DNA of 64,000 nt. Origin: Flavobacterium sp. AG291. GTDB taxonomy: Bacteria > Bacteroidota > Bacteroidia > Flavobacteriales > Flavobacteriaceae. The notes beneath the pieces are model-generated. The model had not been told where the DNA came from. It worked only from the letters and a program-made list of their open reading frames with translations, and did no database searches. How positions within the stretch are numbered: position 1 is the stretch's first letter; every line of letters starts with the position of its first letter. The stretch lies in the NCBI RefSeq assembly GCF_003350375.1, contig NZ_QQAR01000012.1, forward strand, positions 62,001-126,000, read 5' to 3'. Positions 43,906 to 52,498 of this stretch are shown piece by piece. Position numbers and translations under genes: made by a program.

Positions 43906-44348
43906 AGCCGGAATTCAAAATAAAGCGATTTAACGAGCTTTCTCTTTCTGAGCTATACAAAGTTCTGCAAGTGCGCTCTGAAGTGTTTGTAGTGGAACAA
44001 AACTGCGTTTATCAGGATATAGATGGTAAAGATGAGAAGGCATTACATGTACTTGGCCTTTTAGAAGGTGAAATCGCGGCATATAGCCGTATTTTTTCAC
44101 CGGGCGATTATTTTGATAATGCTTCGATAGGAAGGGTAGTAGTAAACCCAAAGTTCCGCGACCGTAAATGGGGTCATGACCTTATGATTGCTTCAATTGC
44201 CGTAATTCAGGAACATTACAATACACCAGCCATAACCATATCGGCGCAACTATACCTCAAAAAATTCTATGAGGGCCACGGCTTTGTACAGGATGGTGAA
44301 CAATATTTGGAAGATGACATACCGCATATCAGGATGCATCGTTTATAG
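43902..44348 (+). CDS. GNAT family N-acetyltransferase (ElaA-like)
   Basis: 148 residues. RFNELSLSELYKVLQVRSEVFVVEQNCVYQDIDGKDEKALHVLG is the ElaA-type opening; the acetyl-CoA loop is IGRVVVNPKFRDRKWGHDLM, with the usual R..G.G/A replaced by RDRKWGH. A C-terminal strand pair (YEGHGFVQDGEQYLEDDIPHIRMHR) completes it. The substrate is unknown. ATGA overlap with the DUF4837 gene. Confidence 0.9.
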   Translation: MKPEFKIKRFNELSLSELYKVLQVRSEVFVVEQNCVYQDIDGKDEKALHVLGLLEGEIAAYSRIFSPGDYFDNASIGRVVVNPKFRDRKWGHDLMIASIAVIQEHYNTPAITISAQLYLKKFYEGHGFVQDGEQYLEDDIPHIRMHRL

Positions 44349-44376
44349 TGTTCAGTGTTCAGTGTTCAGTGTTCAG
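44349..44376 (+). repeat. Four tandem TGTTCAG heptamers
   Basis: Exactly four copies immediately after the acetyltransferase stop. An inverted partial copy (ACTGAATACTGAACACTG, 44464-44481) lies beyond the terminator, so the two can pair across it. Confidence 0.85.
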
Positions 44377-44403
44377 TAAAGTGAATTCATAAAGTTAGAA
44401 ATA

Positions 44404-44435
44404 AAAAAAGCAGAACTATATAGTTCTGCTTTTTT
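44404..44435. terminator. Bidirectional terminator between the acetyltransferase and M1 peptidase genes
   Basis: A perfect 32-base palindrome with 6 A at the start and 6 T at the end, core GCAGAACTATATAGTTCTGC. Confidence 0.92.
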
Positions 44436-44482
44436 ACTTTTATAATGGCTTCAGCTATTGCGAACTGAATACTGAACACTGC

Positions 44483-46381
44483 CTACTGTTTAACAGCTTC
44501 ACCGGTATAAACATTGTTATCCCTGTTTACATCAGCCATAAGATCTGCAGGATCTATCATAAGAACCTTAATTGCTTTTTTAGGCTTACTGATATTGAAA
44601 TTATAGGTTTTATGTGCCCAGTCCCATTCCGGTAATACGGTTCTTTTCAGATTCGGGTACGGATTGTCTTTGGTATAATACATCATCCTTAACGGAATAT
44701 AGAATGTTTCCTGTGTACCATCTTCATATACGGCAATAATATCGATAGACATTGGCATACGGCCAATACGCTCCAGCGTAACTTTGGTGTTGTTGCCATC
44801 TTCGCCTACTTTCAGGCTGTAATCAATAGTGTTTGTAGTAAGTGTCCAGTCTGTAAGATACCATCCAAGTTCGGCGCCACTCACTTTTTCTGCAGTACGT
44901 GTAATATCGTTTGGTGTAGGGTGAGTAAACTTATAATCGGCATAGTAACGCTTTAGTGTTTCGGCCAGTTTCTCTTCACCAATCAGGTAACCCAGTTGCG
45001 AGAGGAATATTGAACCCTTACTGTATGATGCTATGCTGTATAGCATGTTTAGGTCAAAGCGGTCTGCCTGTGTGCTTAAAGGCTGCTCTTTACCTGTTTT
45101 TACCATGTAAAAATAGTTGCTGTAGGAACTTGCAAAAGGATTTGCCTGTTCTTCTTTTTTATCTTTTGGAGGCATTAGTGTATGCATTGCCAGATCTTCG
45201 ATGTAAGTAGTAAAACCTTCATCCATCCATCCGTGTTTGCTTTCGTTAGATGCCAGTATATGCTGAAACCAAGAGTGACCAAATTCGTGAGCAGTTACTC
45301 CTACAAGCCCTTCATAGTTACGACCTGTAATAAGGGTACACATGGCATATTCCATACCACCATCGCCACCCTGAATTACAGAGTATTGCTTGTATGGATA
45401 TTTACCTACAATCTTGTTGTAGTAGGCAAGTATCTCGGCTGTTTTAGGCTGAAGCCTTTTCCATCCGTCCTGGTTTTCAGGTGTGTTTTTGTAGAAGAAG
45501 TGAAGTTCTGTATTGTTTTCGCCCATAATCATGTCATGAGCAAAATTCGGGTCAGCGGCCCATGCAAAGTCATGCACGTTTGGCGCTACAAAATGCCAAG
45601 TAAGGGTTTTGGCTTTTTTAGGATATTTTACCTCTACGCCTGAATCCTGATAGCCTTTGCCTATTTCATTTTTGTTTTGAAGGTACCCTGTACCACCAAT
45701 AGTATAATCTTTATCGATGGTAATGTTCACGTCAAAATTACCCCATACGCCATGGAATTCACGGGCAATGTATGGATTAGCATGCCAGCCTTCAAAATCG
45801 TACTCGGCCATTTTAGGATACCATTGTGTCATGGAAAGGGCTACACCTTCGGCGCTGTTTCTTCCGCTACGGCGAATCTGCACAGGTACCTGCCCTTCAA
45901 AATCAAGTGTAAATGTTGTTGATTGCCCCGGAAGGATAGCTTTTGGCAACGTAACTTCAAGAACAGTTCCTTTCACTACATTATTGGCAGCAACACCATC
46001 CTGTTTCAGGTTGTTTATTTTAAGATAACCAATTTCGTCCGGCTTAAGCTGGCTGATTCGGCTTTCGTAAGTTGTTTTTTCGGGTGTTTTAAAAGTTTTT
46101 ACCATCCTTTTGTCCGGATCGGAGATAGCCTGAAGTCGTGCATCCATCTCACTTCCCGGCTGAAAAGCATTGTTGTAAAGGTGGTAAAACACGCGGTTAA
46201 GCGTATCTTTCGAGTTATTGGTATAAACCAATTGTTGCTTACCGGTATAGCGATACGTTTTTACATCCATAGACACATCCATTTTGTAATCTACGTGCTG
46301 TTGCCAGTACCCCGGATTAGGATTGTTTTGGGCAAAAAGGGCGGAAGCCCATAGTAATGCCAGTAGTGCGAATTTTTTCAT
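44483..46381 (-). CDS. M1 family metallopeptidase (aminopeptidase N-like), secreted
   Basis: 632 residues with a signal peptide (MKKFALLALLWASALFA). The zinc site is HEFGH (365-369) with Glu388 in WMDEGFTTYIEDLA; the exopeptidase motif reads GGMEYA (341-346) in place of the usual GxMEN. Shorter than classical aminopeptidase N, lacking the large C-terminal helical domain, as is common for periplasmic members in Bacteroidota. It is downstream of the S8 protease gene on the same strand but separated by a terminator. Confidence 0.93.
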   Translation of the reverse strand: MKKFALLALLWASALFAQNNPNPGYWQQHVDYKMDVSMDVKTYRYTGKQQLVYTNNSKDTLNRVFYHLYNNAFQPGSEMDARLQAISDPDKRMVKTFKTPEKTTYESRISQLKPDEIGYLKINNLKQDGVAANNVVKGTVLEVTLPKAILPGQSTTFTLDFEGQVPVQIRRSGRNSAEGVALSMTQWYPKMAEYDFEGWHANPYIAREFHGVWGNFDVNITIDKDYTIGGTGYLQNKNEIGKGYQDSGVEVKYPKKAKTLTWHFVAPNVHDFAWAADPNFAHDMIMGENNTELHFFYKNTPENQDGWKRLQPKTAEILAYYNKIVGKYPYKQYSVIQGGDGGMEYAMCTLITGRNYEGLVGVTAHEFGHSWFQHILASNESKHGWMDEGFTTYIEDLAMHTLMPPKDKKEEQANPFASSYSNYFYMVKTGKEQPLSTQADRFDLNMLYSIASYSKGSIFLSQLGYLIGEEKLAETLKRYYADYKFTHPTPNDITRTAEKVSGAELGWYLTDWTLTTNTIDYSLKVGEDGNNTKVTLERIGRMPMSIDIIAVYEDGTQETFYIPLRMMYYTKDNPYPNLKRTVLPEWDWAHKTYNFNISKPKKAIKVLMIDPADLMADVNRDNNVYTGEAVKQ

Positions 46382-46391
46382 GGGTTAAAAA

Positions 46392-46422
46392 TAAAAAAAA
46401 TGGAAGGGATTGGGCCCTTCCA
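46392..46422 (-). terminator. Terminator of the S8 peptidase gene
   Basis: Stem TGGAAGGG / CCCTTCCA (46401-46408 / 46415-46422). On the minus strand a T-run follows. Confidence 0.8.
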
Positions 46423-46444
46423 TCTTTATAAAATTTAAAAATGA

Positions 46445-48055
46445 TTATTTGCCTCTCGAAACCTTATCCGCAAGGATAATAGCGTTATAAGCATTTATTA
46501 TTTTTCCGGTTCTTGACAGTTCGCTAAACGATCTTGTATCTCTTGGGTCACCGCCAAGGTTTACTTTTATGCCCACAGGAATACCAGAATCCATGATGAT
46601 TTTCTTAATCTGAGGAGCAGTAAGCTTAGGATAGTAAGCACGGATTAGTGCCGCTACACCTGCTGCATTAGGCGAAGCCATAGAAGTACCCTGAAGGAAT
46701 TCATAGTTATTGTTTGGCGTTGTAGCATAAATTCTAACACCCGGGCTAAAAATATCTACTTCTTGTTTACCATAGTTAGAAAAATCTGCCAATAGTTCAG
46801 GGCCATAGTTGTAGCTGATAGCACCAATAGTCAGGAAGTTATCAGCAATTTCAGGACCACCCACTTTTGAGTCGTTAGGATAACGCTCGGCTGTTTTTCC
46901 ATCTTTGTTCAGGTCCATACCTTCATTACCGGCAGCACAAACGATAAGAACGTCTTTGTCTGCAGCATATTTAATAGCATCATAAACCCAGTCGCTGTGT
47001 GTAGAGAAGTATTTACCAAAGCTTCCGTTAATTACTTTAGCACCGTTGTCAACAGCATAACGTATAGCAAGGGCAACGTCTTTATCGTACTCATCACCAT
47101 TTGGCACAGCTCTTACAGCCATAATTTCAACCACATTGCTTGCAACTCCGTCACCACCAAGGTTGTTACCTCTTGTCTGAGCGATAATACCCGCTACGTG
47201 AGTACCGTGTTTAGCGCCATCGGCAACAGGACCAATAACGTTGTTGTTACCATATTTTTTATCGTTGATGTCGTTAGGATTGTCACCAACAATCTTACGT
47301 CCGTCAAATTTAGGATTCAGGTTGTATTCAAGCTGATCTTCAAAATGGTCTTTAGCTTCTTTAAGCTCTTTTTCCAGTTCGCTCATGGGAACCTGTGTAA
47401 GAATGTAACTTAACTGAGGTTTTAGCTCGTTAATAAGCGGATCAGACGATTTCAGGTTTTGAAGATCCTGAGCGGTATAAGTGTCTTTTTTCAGCTCAGC
47501 TTTGATCTTGTTATTAGCATTGATGATATAATCAATTTTTTGAAGTTCAGTTTTAGCTTCTTTACTTTCTTTATCATACTCAGCTTTAGCTCTTTTGTAA
47601 AGGGCCGAACCATCGTCACCTTTTTTCATGATACGAACAAACTCAAGGTTTTCGTTTTCTGCATCACCTAAAAAGTTCCAGCCGTTTACGTCGTCAATAT
47701 AACCGTTGTTGTCGTCATCTTTACCGTTATTAGCAATCTCTTTTGGGTTATTCCAGATTACCGGTGCAAGGTCCGGGTGTTTAACATCTACACCGGAATC
47801 TACTACACCAACAATTACTTTTTTGCTTTTTCTACCTTTAAGAAGCTCATACGCTCTGTCTACACTCATTCCCGGAATCGTGTCTTTAACAAGGTCAAGG
47901 TCGCTCCATCTTTTTTCCTGAGTTTCTGTCAGCGGTGCTTTTTTAGCGGTTATCGGCGCCGTAATGGTAATTGGCTCAGCCGTTATTTTTGCTGTACCAC
48001 AGCTTGCAAGGGCCAGTGCCAGTGCTGCCGAAAGGTAAATTGCTTTGAATTTCAT
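46445..48055 (-). CDS. S8 (subtilisin-like) serine peptidase, lipoprotein, with large insertion
   Basis: 536 residues. The lipobox is ALASC (Cys19). Catalytic triad: Asp86 (VVDSGVD), His286 (HGTHVAGI) and Ser458 (GTSMASPNAAG). Between Asp and His there is an unusual 130-150 residue insertion that is mostly charged helix (RIMKKGDDGSALYKRAKAEYDKESKEAKTE shown in part, then KELKEAKDHFEDQLEY), probably a coiled-coil subdomain. Likely a periplasm- or surface-exposed protease. Start at ATG 48053-48055. Confidence 0.93.
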   Translation of the reverse strand: MKFKAIYLSAALALALASCGTAKITAEPITITAPITAKKAPLTETQEKRWSDLDLVKDTIPGMSVDRAYELLKGRKSKKVIVGVVDSGVDVKHPDLAPVIWNNPKEIANNGKDDDNNGYIDDVNGWNFLGDAENENLEFVRIMKKGDDGSALYKRAKAEYDKESKEAKTELQKIDYIINANNKIKAELKKDTYTAQDLQNLKSSDPLINELKPQLSYILTQVPMSELEKELKEAKDHFEDQLEYNLNPKFDGRKIVGDNPNDINDKKYGNNNVIGPVADGAKHGTHVAGIIAQTRGNNLGGDGVASNVVEIMAVRAVPNGDEYDKDVALAIRYAVDNGAKVINGSFGKYFSTHSDWVYDAIKYAADKDVLIVCAAGNEGMDLNKDGKTAERYPNDSKVGGPEIADNFLTIGAISYNYGPELLADFSNYGKQEVDIFSPGVRIYATTPNNNYEFLQGTSMASPNAAGVAALIRAYYPKLTAPQIKKIIMDSGIPVGIKVNLGGDPRDTRSFSELSRTGKIINAYNAIILADKVSRGK

Positions 48056-48197
48056 ATTTTCTAAATTACAATATTTTAAGATAGGTCTAATTTAAACGCG
48101 TTTTGTTACACAAATCGTAACACTTAACATTAAATTAAGATGTATAAACGTATTCTGAAATGAAGATGTAGGATTTTACAACCGGAAGGACTGATGG

Positions 48198-48296
48198 TAA
48201 AAAAAGGAACCCGCAGTATAGTATTTGGCGGATTGTCTACTAACTCAATCTGTTTCAATAGCTCCCGCGGGTCATTAATAGACTCGCAAAAACCGA
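48198..48296 (-). ncRNA. Possible structured RNA or attenuator-like element
   Basis: The 303 bases between the S8 and MBL genes hold no credible gene. On the minus strand GACCCGC (48267-48273) pairs with GCGGGTTC (48207-48214), followed at once by CCTTTTTTT, as in a factor-independent terminator with a 52-base loop. Inside that loop an alternative pairing is possible: GCGG(GAGCT)ATTG with CAATCCGC. The two pairings share bases and exclude each other. No family (SRP RNA, 6S, tmRNA) could be recognised, and no clear TAnnTTTG promoter lies upstream. Confidence 0.35.
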
Positions 48297-48358
48297 AAAC
48301 GTTACAGAAAATTATTAAAAAATTAAATTATTATTTATTCCTCGAATTATTCTGATAA

Positions 48359-49216
48359 TTAGAGGATGTCTTCAAAAGAATGAAGTTCTTTCAGGCGTAC
48401 ACCTTTTTCGGTATGCTCAACAGTAATAATCTGGTTATGTGCATCGTGTTCAAGGAAAAGGTAATACCCTTTATCGGCAGCCTCATTTAAAAATGTTGCT
48501 TTTTCGTCAATCGTCAAAAGAGGGCGTGTATCATAACCCATAACATAAGGAAGCGGAATATGCCCTACAGTTGGAAGTAAATCGGCCATGAAAACAATGG
48601 TTTTGCCATTGTGATTGATATGAGGTATCATTTGCTTTTCGGTATGGCCGTCTGCAAACAGTATCCCAAAGCCAAGTTCGCTTTGTTCCAGAAAACCGGC
48701 TTCCGGCCTTTGTATGAATTTTAGCTGACCGCTTTCCTGCATTGGCAATATGTTTTCGCTAAGAAAAGATGCCTTTTCTCTCGCATTTGGTTTTGTAGCC
48801 CATTCCCAGTGGTTCTCATTAGTCCAGAAATGTGCATTTTTAAACGCCGGCTCATATCCGGTTTTGTCTTTGTTCCACTGAACGCTTCCGCCACAATGGT
48901 CAAAATGAAGATGTGTCATAAATACATCGGTAACATCATCACGACTAAAGCCATGTTTTGCCAATGACTTATCAAGGCTATGGTCTCCCCACATCGAGTA
49001 AAAACCAAAGAACTTTTCGCTTTGCTTGTTGCCCATTCCTGTATCAATCAATATCAGGCGGTTACCATCTTCAACAAGCAGGCAGCGCGCGGCAAGATCA
49101 ATCAGGTTATTATTGTCGGCAGGATTAGTTTTGTTCCAGATGGTTTTAGGAACCACTCCAAACATGGCACCGCCATCAAGCTTAAAGTTACCGCTTTCTA
49201 TAGGGTATAATTTCAT
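48359..49216 (-). CDS. MBL-fold metallo-hydrolase
   Basis: 285 residues. The metal-binding signature is MTHLHFDHCGG (His102, His104, Asp106, His107), with IDTGMG before it and FADGHTEKQMIPHI plus FLEHDAH later, as in the lactonase-like (AttM/AiiA-type) branch of the beta-lactamase superfamily. Cytoplasmic. Substrate unknown; a lactonase role is possible but not shown. Confidence 0.88.
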   Translation of the reverse strand: MKLYPIESGNFKLDGGAMFGVVPKTIWNKTNPADNNNLIDLAARCLLVEDGNRLILIDTGMGNKQSEKFFGFYSMWGDHSLDKSLAKHGFSRDDVTDVFMTHLHFDHCGGSVQWNKDKTGYEPAFKNAHFWTNENHWEWATKPNAREKASFLSENILPMQESGQLKFIQRPEAGFLEQSELGFGILFADGHTEKQMIPHINHNGKTIVFMADLLPTVGHIPLPYVMGYDTRPLLTIDEKATFLNEAADKGYYLFLEHDAHNQIITVEHTEKGVRLKELHSFEDIL

Positions 49217-49313
49217 CAGAGTAAATTTAGTGGTGCCAAATTAACAATTTTGCTGCAAAGATTAGCCATAAGCTTTCGTTATAGCACTATTGTTATAAAA
49301 ATCAGCGCTATTA

Positions 49314-49342
49314 TTGCATTATCTAAAAATGTGGTATCTTTG
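49314..49342 (+). promoter_or_regulatory. Promoter of the suf gene cluster
   Basis: TTG (49314-49316), 18 bases, TATCTTTG (49335-49342); sufA begins at 49377. Confidence 0.7.
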
Positions 49343-49376
49343 CACTAAATTTAGACTAATTATACGTTTATAAATC

Positions 49377-49706
49377 ATGATAAAAGTATCTGACACAGCA
49401 AGAAAGAGGGTAATTTCTCTTATGGAGGATGATGGTTTTGATGCTGCTACCGACTATGTAAGGGTAGGTGTGAAAAGCGGCGGATGTTCAGGTTTGTCTT
49501 ATGATCTTAAATTTGACAAGGAACTGGGCGAAAATGACAAAGTATTTGAAGATAACGATATAAAAATTGCCGTAGATAAAAAAAGCTTCCTGTATTTAGC
49601 AGGTACAATCCTGGAATATTCAGGCGGGCTTAACGGTAAAGGTTTTGTATTCAACAATCCAAATGCGCAAAGAACCTGCGGATGCGGGGAAAGTTTCTCT
49701 CTTTAA
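49377..49706 (+). CDS. sufA: Iron-sulfur cluster assembly scaffold/carrier, A-type
   Basis: 109 residues. The three cluster-binding cysteines of the HesB/IscA family are present: Cys37 in KSGGCSGLSY and Cys101/Cys103 in RTCGCGESFSL. A-type proteins carry Fe-S clusters to client proteins. First gene of a suf cluster (A-B-C-D) with its own promoter. The gene symbol is by context; the A-type families are hard to tell apart. Confidence 0.92.
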   Translation: MIKVSDTARKRVISLMEDDGFDAATDYVRVGVKSGGCSGLSYDLKFDKELGENDKVFEDNDIKIAVDKKSFLYLAGTILEYSGGLNGKGFVFNNPNAQRTCGCGESFSL

Positions 49707-49748
49707 TAATTTAAAGATTGAAGAATTAAAAATTTAAAGATTTAAAAG
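49707..49748. repeat. Left flank of an inverted repeat around the four-helix-bundle gene
   Basis: AT-rich block of ATTTAAAGATT words, inverted relative to 50112-50158 (right flank, ATCTTTAAATT words). The pair brackets the pseudogene. Confidence 0.5.
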
Positions 49749-49750
49749 GC

Positions 49751-50111
49751 GTGACAAAAACCTTTACGGAATTTGAAGTATATCAGAAATCGATAGTTCT
49801 TGCAAAAGAAATTTTCAGATTAGGATACACAGAGTTTTGAAAAGGAATATGGCTTTAAGGATCAGATTAAAAGAGCGGTAGTTTCTATAAGTAATAATAT
49901 TGCCGAAGGCTCTGAATATAATAACAACAAGCAATTCATTAGGTTTTTGAGGCATTCCAAAGGGAGCTGTGCTGAAGTGAGAAGTATGTTGATTTTGTGT
50001 AAGGAGCTCGAGTTTTGTAATGAAGAAGAGACTAAAAAGGCAATTGAATTAAGTATTGAAATTTCTAAGAATCTATCAAAATTTATAGAGTATTTAAAAT
50101 CGAGGGTTTAA
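49751..50111 (+). pseudogene. Frameshifted four-helix-bundle (S23/IVP-like) gene inside the suf cluster
   Basis: From a GTG at 49751 the frame reads TKTFTEFEVYQKSIVLAKEI and runs into TGA at 49838-49840. One frame over, the rest is intact: FEKEYGFKDQIKRAVVSISN, NIAEGSE, FIRFLRHSKGSCAEVRSML, LCKELEF, to TAA at 50109. NIAEGS and the surrounding pattern are diagnostic of the four-helix-bundle family (23S rRNA intervening-sequence proteins). Removing one T from the TTTT run at 49835-49838 restores a single frame of about 120 residues. It may be a true mutation or a sequencing error. It sits between sufA and sufB, flanked by inverted AT-rich repeats. Confidence 0.8.
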
Positions 50112-50159
50112 GGAGCAATCTTTAAATTATTAAATTTTAAATCTTTTAATAAACTAATA

Positions 50160-51608
50160 ATGAGTAAGTACACTGAAGAGGAATTAAAGATCGAACTTGA
50201 GAACAAAGAATACGAGTACGGTTTTTATACTGACATTGAATCTGAAACATTTCCTATTGGGCTTAACGAAGACGTCGTAAGGGCACTTTCTAAAAAGAAA
50301 GAAGAGCCTGAATGGATGACGGAGTGGAGGCTTGAGGCTTTTCGTGCCTGGCAGGAAATGATTGAGCCGGAATGGGCTAACGTACATTATGAGAAGCCTG
50401 ATTTTCAGGCAATATCATACTATTCTGCGCCAAAAACGGTTGATCCTAATAAAACGCTTGACGATGTAGATCCAGAGCTATTGGCGATGTACAAAAAGCT
50501 TGGAATATCTCTTGATGAGCAGAAAAAAATGAATAACATAGCAATGGATATTGTGGTAGACTCGGTATCAGTGGCTACAACATTCAAGAAAACACTTGCT
50601 GAAAAAGGCATCATATTCTGCCCGATTTCTGAGGCTATAAAAGAACACCCGGAGTTGGTTAAGAAATACATAGGTTCGGTAGTGCCGCAAAAAGATAACT
50701 TTTATGCAGCGCTTAACTCGGCGGTATTCTCTGATGGTTCTTTCTGTTATATCCCTAAGGGAGTACGTTGCCCAATGGAGCTTTCAACCTATTTCCGTAT
50801 TAACCAGGCGGGTACAGGACAGTTTGAACGTACGCTTGTAATTGCCGATGAAGGCAGTTATGTGAGTTACCTTGAAGGTTGTACTGCACCATCGCGTGAT
50901 GAGAACCAGCTGCATGCTGCAGTCGTGGAACTTATTGCAATGGATGATGCAGAAATTAAATACAGCACAGTACAAAACTGGTTCCCTGGTAATAAAGAGG
51001 GTAAAGGTGGTGTATTCAACTTTGTAACAAAACGTGGTCTTTGCGAAAAGAACGCTAAAATTTCATGGACACAGGTAGAAACAGGTTCTGCTGTGACATG
51101 GAAATATCCAAGCTGTGTGCTTAAAGGAGATAACTCTATTGGAGAGTTTTATTCTATTGCGGTAACTAATAACTTTCAGCAGGCAGATACAGGAACAAAA
51201 ATGATTCACCTTGGTAAAAACACTAAGAGTACGATCATTTCTAAAGGTATATCGGCAGGTAAATCGCAAAACAGCTACCGTGGTCTTGTACAGATAGGGT
51301 CGAGGGCAGAAAACGCACGTAACTTCTCGCAGTGTGACTCATTATTGATGGGTAACAACTGTGGTGCGCATACTTTCCCGTACATCGAGTCTAAAAATAC
51401 TACGGCTAAGATAGAACATGAGGCTACTACCAGTAAAATTGGTGAAGATCAGGTATTCTACTGTAACCAGAGGGGTATCCCTACTGAGAAAGCGATTGCG
51501 CTTATCGTAAACGGTTTCAGTAAAGATGTACTGAACAAACTGCCGATGGAATTTGCCGTTGAAGCGCAAAAACTACTTGAGATTTCGTTAGAAGGATCAG
51601 TGGGATAA
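50160..51608 (+). CDS. sufB: Fe-S cluster assembly protein SufB
   Basis: 482 residues. Core scaffold of the SufBCD complex. Recognisable segments: [70 protein letters not shown], and the conserved [22 protein letters not shown] near the end. Separated from sufA by the four-helix-bundle pseudogene, yet probably still part of the same transcript. Confidence 0.96.
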   Translation: MSKYTEEELKIELENKEYEYGFYTDIESETFPIGLNEDVVRALSKKKEEPEWMTEWRLEAFRAWQEMIEPEWANVHYEKPDFQAISYYSAPKTVDPNKTLDDVDPELLAMYKKLGISLDEQKKMNNIAMDIVVDSVSVATTFKKTLAEKGIIFCPISEAIKEHPELVKKYIGSVVPQKDNFYAALNSAVFSDGSFCYIPKGVRCPMELSTYFRINQAGTGQFERTLVIADEGSYVSYLEGCTAPSRDENQLHAAVVELIAMDDAEIKYSTVQNWFPGNKEGKGGVFNFVTKRGLCEKNAKISWTQVETGSAVTWKYPSCVLKGDNSIGEFYSIAVTNNFQQADTGTKMIHLGKNTKSTIISKGISAGKSQNSYRGLVQIGSRAENARNFSQCDSLLMGNNCGAHTFPYIESKNTTAKIEHEATTSKIGEDQVFYCNQRGIPTEKAIALIVNGFSKDVLNKLPMEFAVEAQKLLEISLEGSVG

Positions 51609-51611
51609 AGA

Positions 51612-51744
51612 GTTTCGGGTTTTGAGTTTAGTGTTGAACTGCGCCCGACAATAAGAATTTAGAATATACAAACAATAATAAATAAGGGAATGAGGAATTG
51701 GGTTTGAGTAGAACCCAGAACCCAAAACCCTGAACCCGAAACAA
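51612..51744. repeat. AACCC-rich repeat between sufB and sufC
   Basis: GTTTCGGGTTTTGAGTTT (51612-51629) at the left and AACCC words ending in AACCCGAAAC (51732-51741) at the right are inverted copies, giving a possible long hairpin. It resembles dispersed repeats rather than a suf-specific element. Confidence 0.5.
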
Positions 51745-51750
51745 ATAGTA

Positions 51751-52497
51751 ATGTTAAGTATTAAGAATTTACACGCTCGTGTTGAAGATAAAGAAATCCT
51801 GAAAGGGATTAACCTTGAAGTAAAAGCTGGTGAAGTACACGCTATCATGGGTCCTAACGGATCAGGAAAGAGTACGCTTTCATCAGTAATTGCCGGTAAA
51901 GAGGATTATGAAGTAACTGATGGTGAGATCATCCTTGAAGGTGAAGACATTGGCGAACTGGCTCCTGAAGAAAGAGCGCACAAAGGTGTTTTCCTTTCGT
52001 TCCAGTACCCTGTAGAAATTCCGGGAGTATCGGTTACTAACTTCATGAAAACTGCTATCAACGAGAGCCGTAAAGCAAAAGGACAGGATGAAATGCCTGC
52101 TAACGAAATGCTTAAGCTTATCCGTGAGAAAAGCGAAATGCTGGAGATAGACCGTAAATTCCTTTCCCGTTCGCTTAACGAAGGATTTTCAGGCGGTGAG
52201 AAGAAACGTAACGAAATCTTCCAGATGGCAATGCTTGAACCAAAAGTTGCTATTCTTGACGAAACAGATTCCGGTCTTGATATCGATGCACTTCGTATTG
52301 TTGCAAACGGTGTGAACAAGCTTCGCAGCGAAGACAACGCGGTTATCGTAATCACGCACTACCAAAGGCTTCTTGACTATATTGTTCCTGATTTTGTACA
52401 TGTACTTTACAACGGTAAGATCGTGAAATCGGGAGGTAAAGAACTTGCCCTTGAACTTGAAGAAAAAGGTTACGACTGGATTAAATCGGAGAACTAA
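51751..52497 (+). CDS. sufC: Fe-S cluster assembly ATPase SufC
   Basis: 248 residues. ABC-type ATPase: Walker [11 protein letters not shown]-loop [12 protein letters not shown], signature [10 protein letters not shown], Walker [17 protein letters not shown]. SufC dimerises on SufB-SufD and its ATP hydrolysis drives cluster assembly. It starts 142 bases after sufB, across a repeat block, and ends one base before sufD. Confidence 0.97.
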   Translation: MLSIKNLHARVEDKEILKGINLEVKAGEVHAIMGPNGSGKSTLSSVIAGKEDYEVTDGEIILEGEDIGELAPEERAHKGVFLSFQYPVEIPGVSVTNFMKTAINESRKAKGQDEMPANEMLKLIREKSEMLEIDRKFLSRSLNEGFSGGEKKRNEIFQMAMLEPKVAILDETDSGLDIDALRIVANGVNKLRSEDNAVIVITHYQRLLDYIVPDFVHVLYNGKIVKSGGKELALELEEKGYDWIKSEN

Positions 52498-52498
52498 G

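Noticed and set aside
44349..44376. CRISPR array
   Set aside because: Units are only 7 bases without spacers, and no cas genes are present.
44956..46354. Series of plus-strand open frames opposite the M1 peptidase
   Set aside because: Shadow frames; the minus-strand gene has intact catalytic motifs throughout.
48198..48296. SRP RNA (ffs), 6S or tmRNA
   Set aside because: The conserved SRP tetraloop region and tmRNA tRNA-like ends are absent; CCGGAAGGA at 48182 alone is not sufficient.
49751..50111. Diversity-generating retroelement accessory (Avd-like four-helix bundle)
   Set aside because: No reverse transcriptase, template repeat or variable protein gene nearby.
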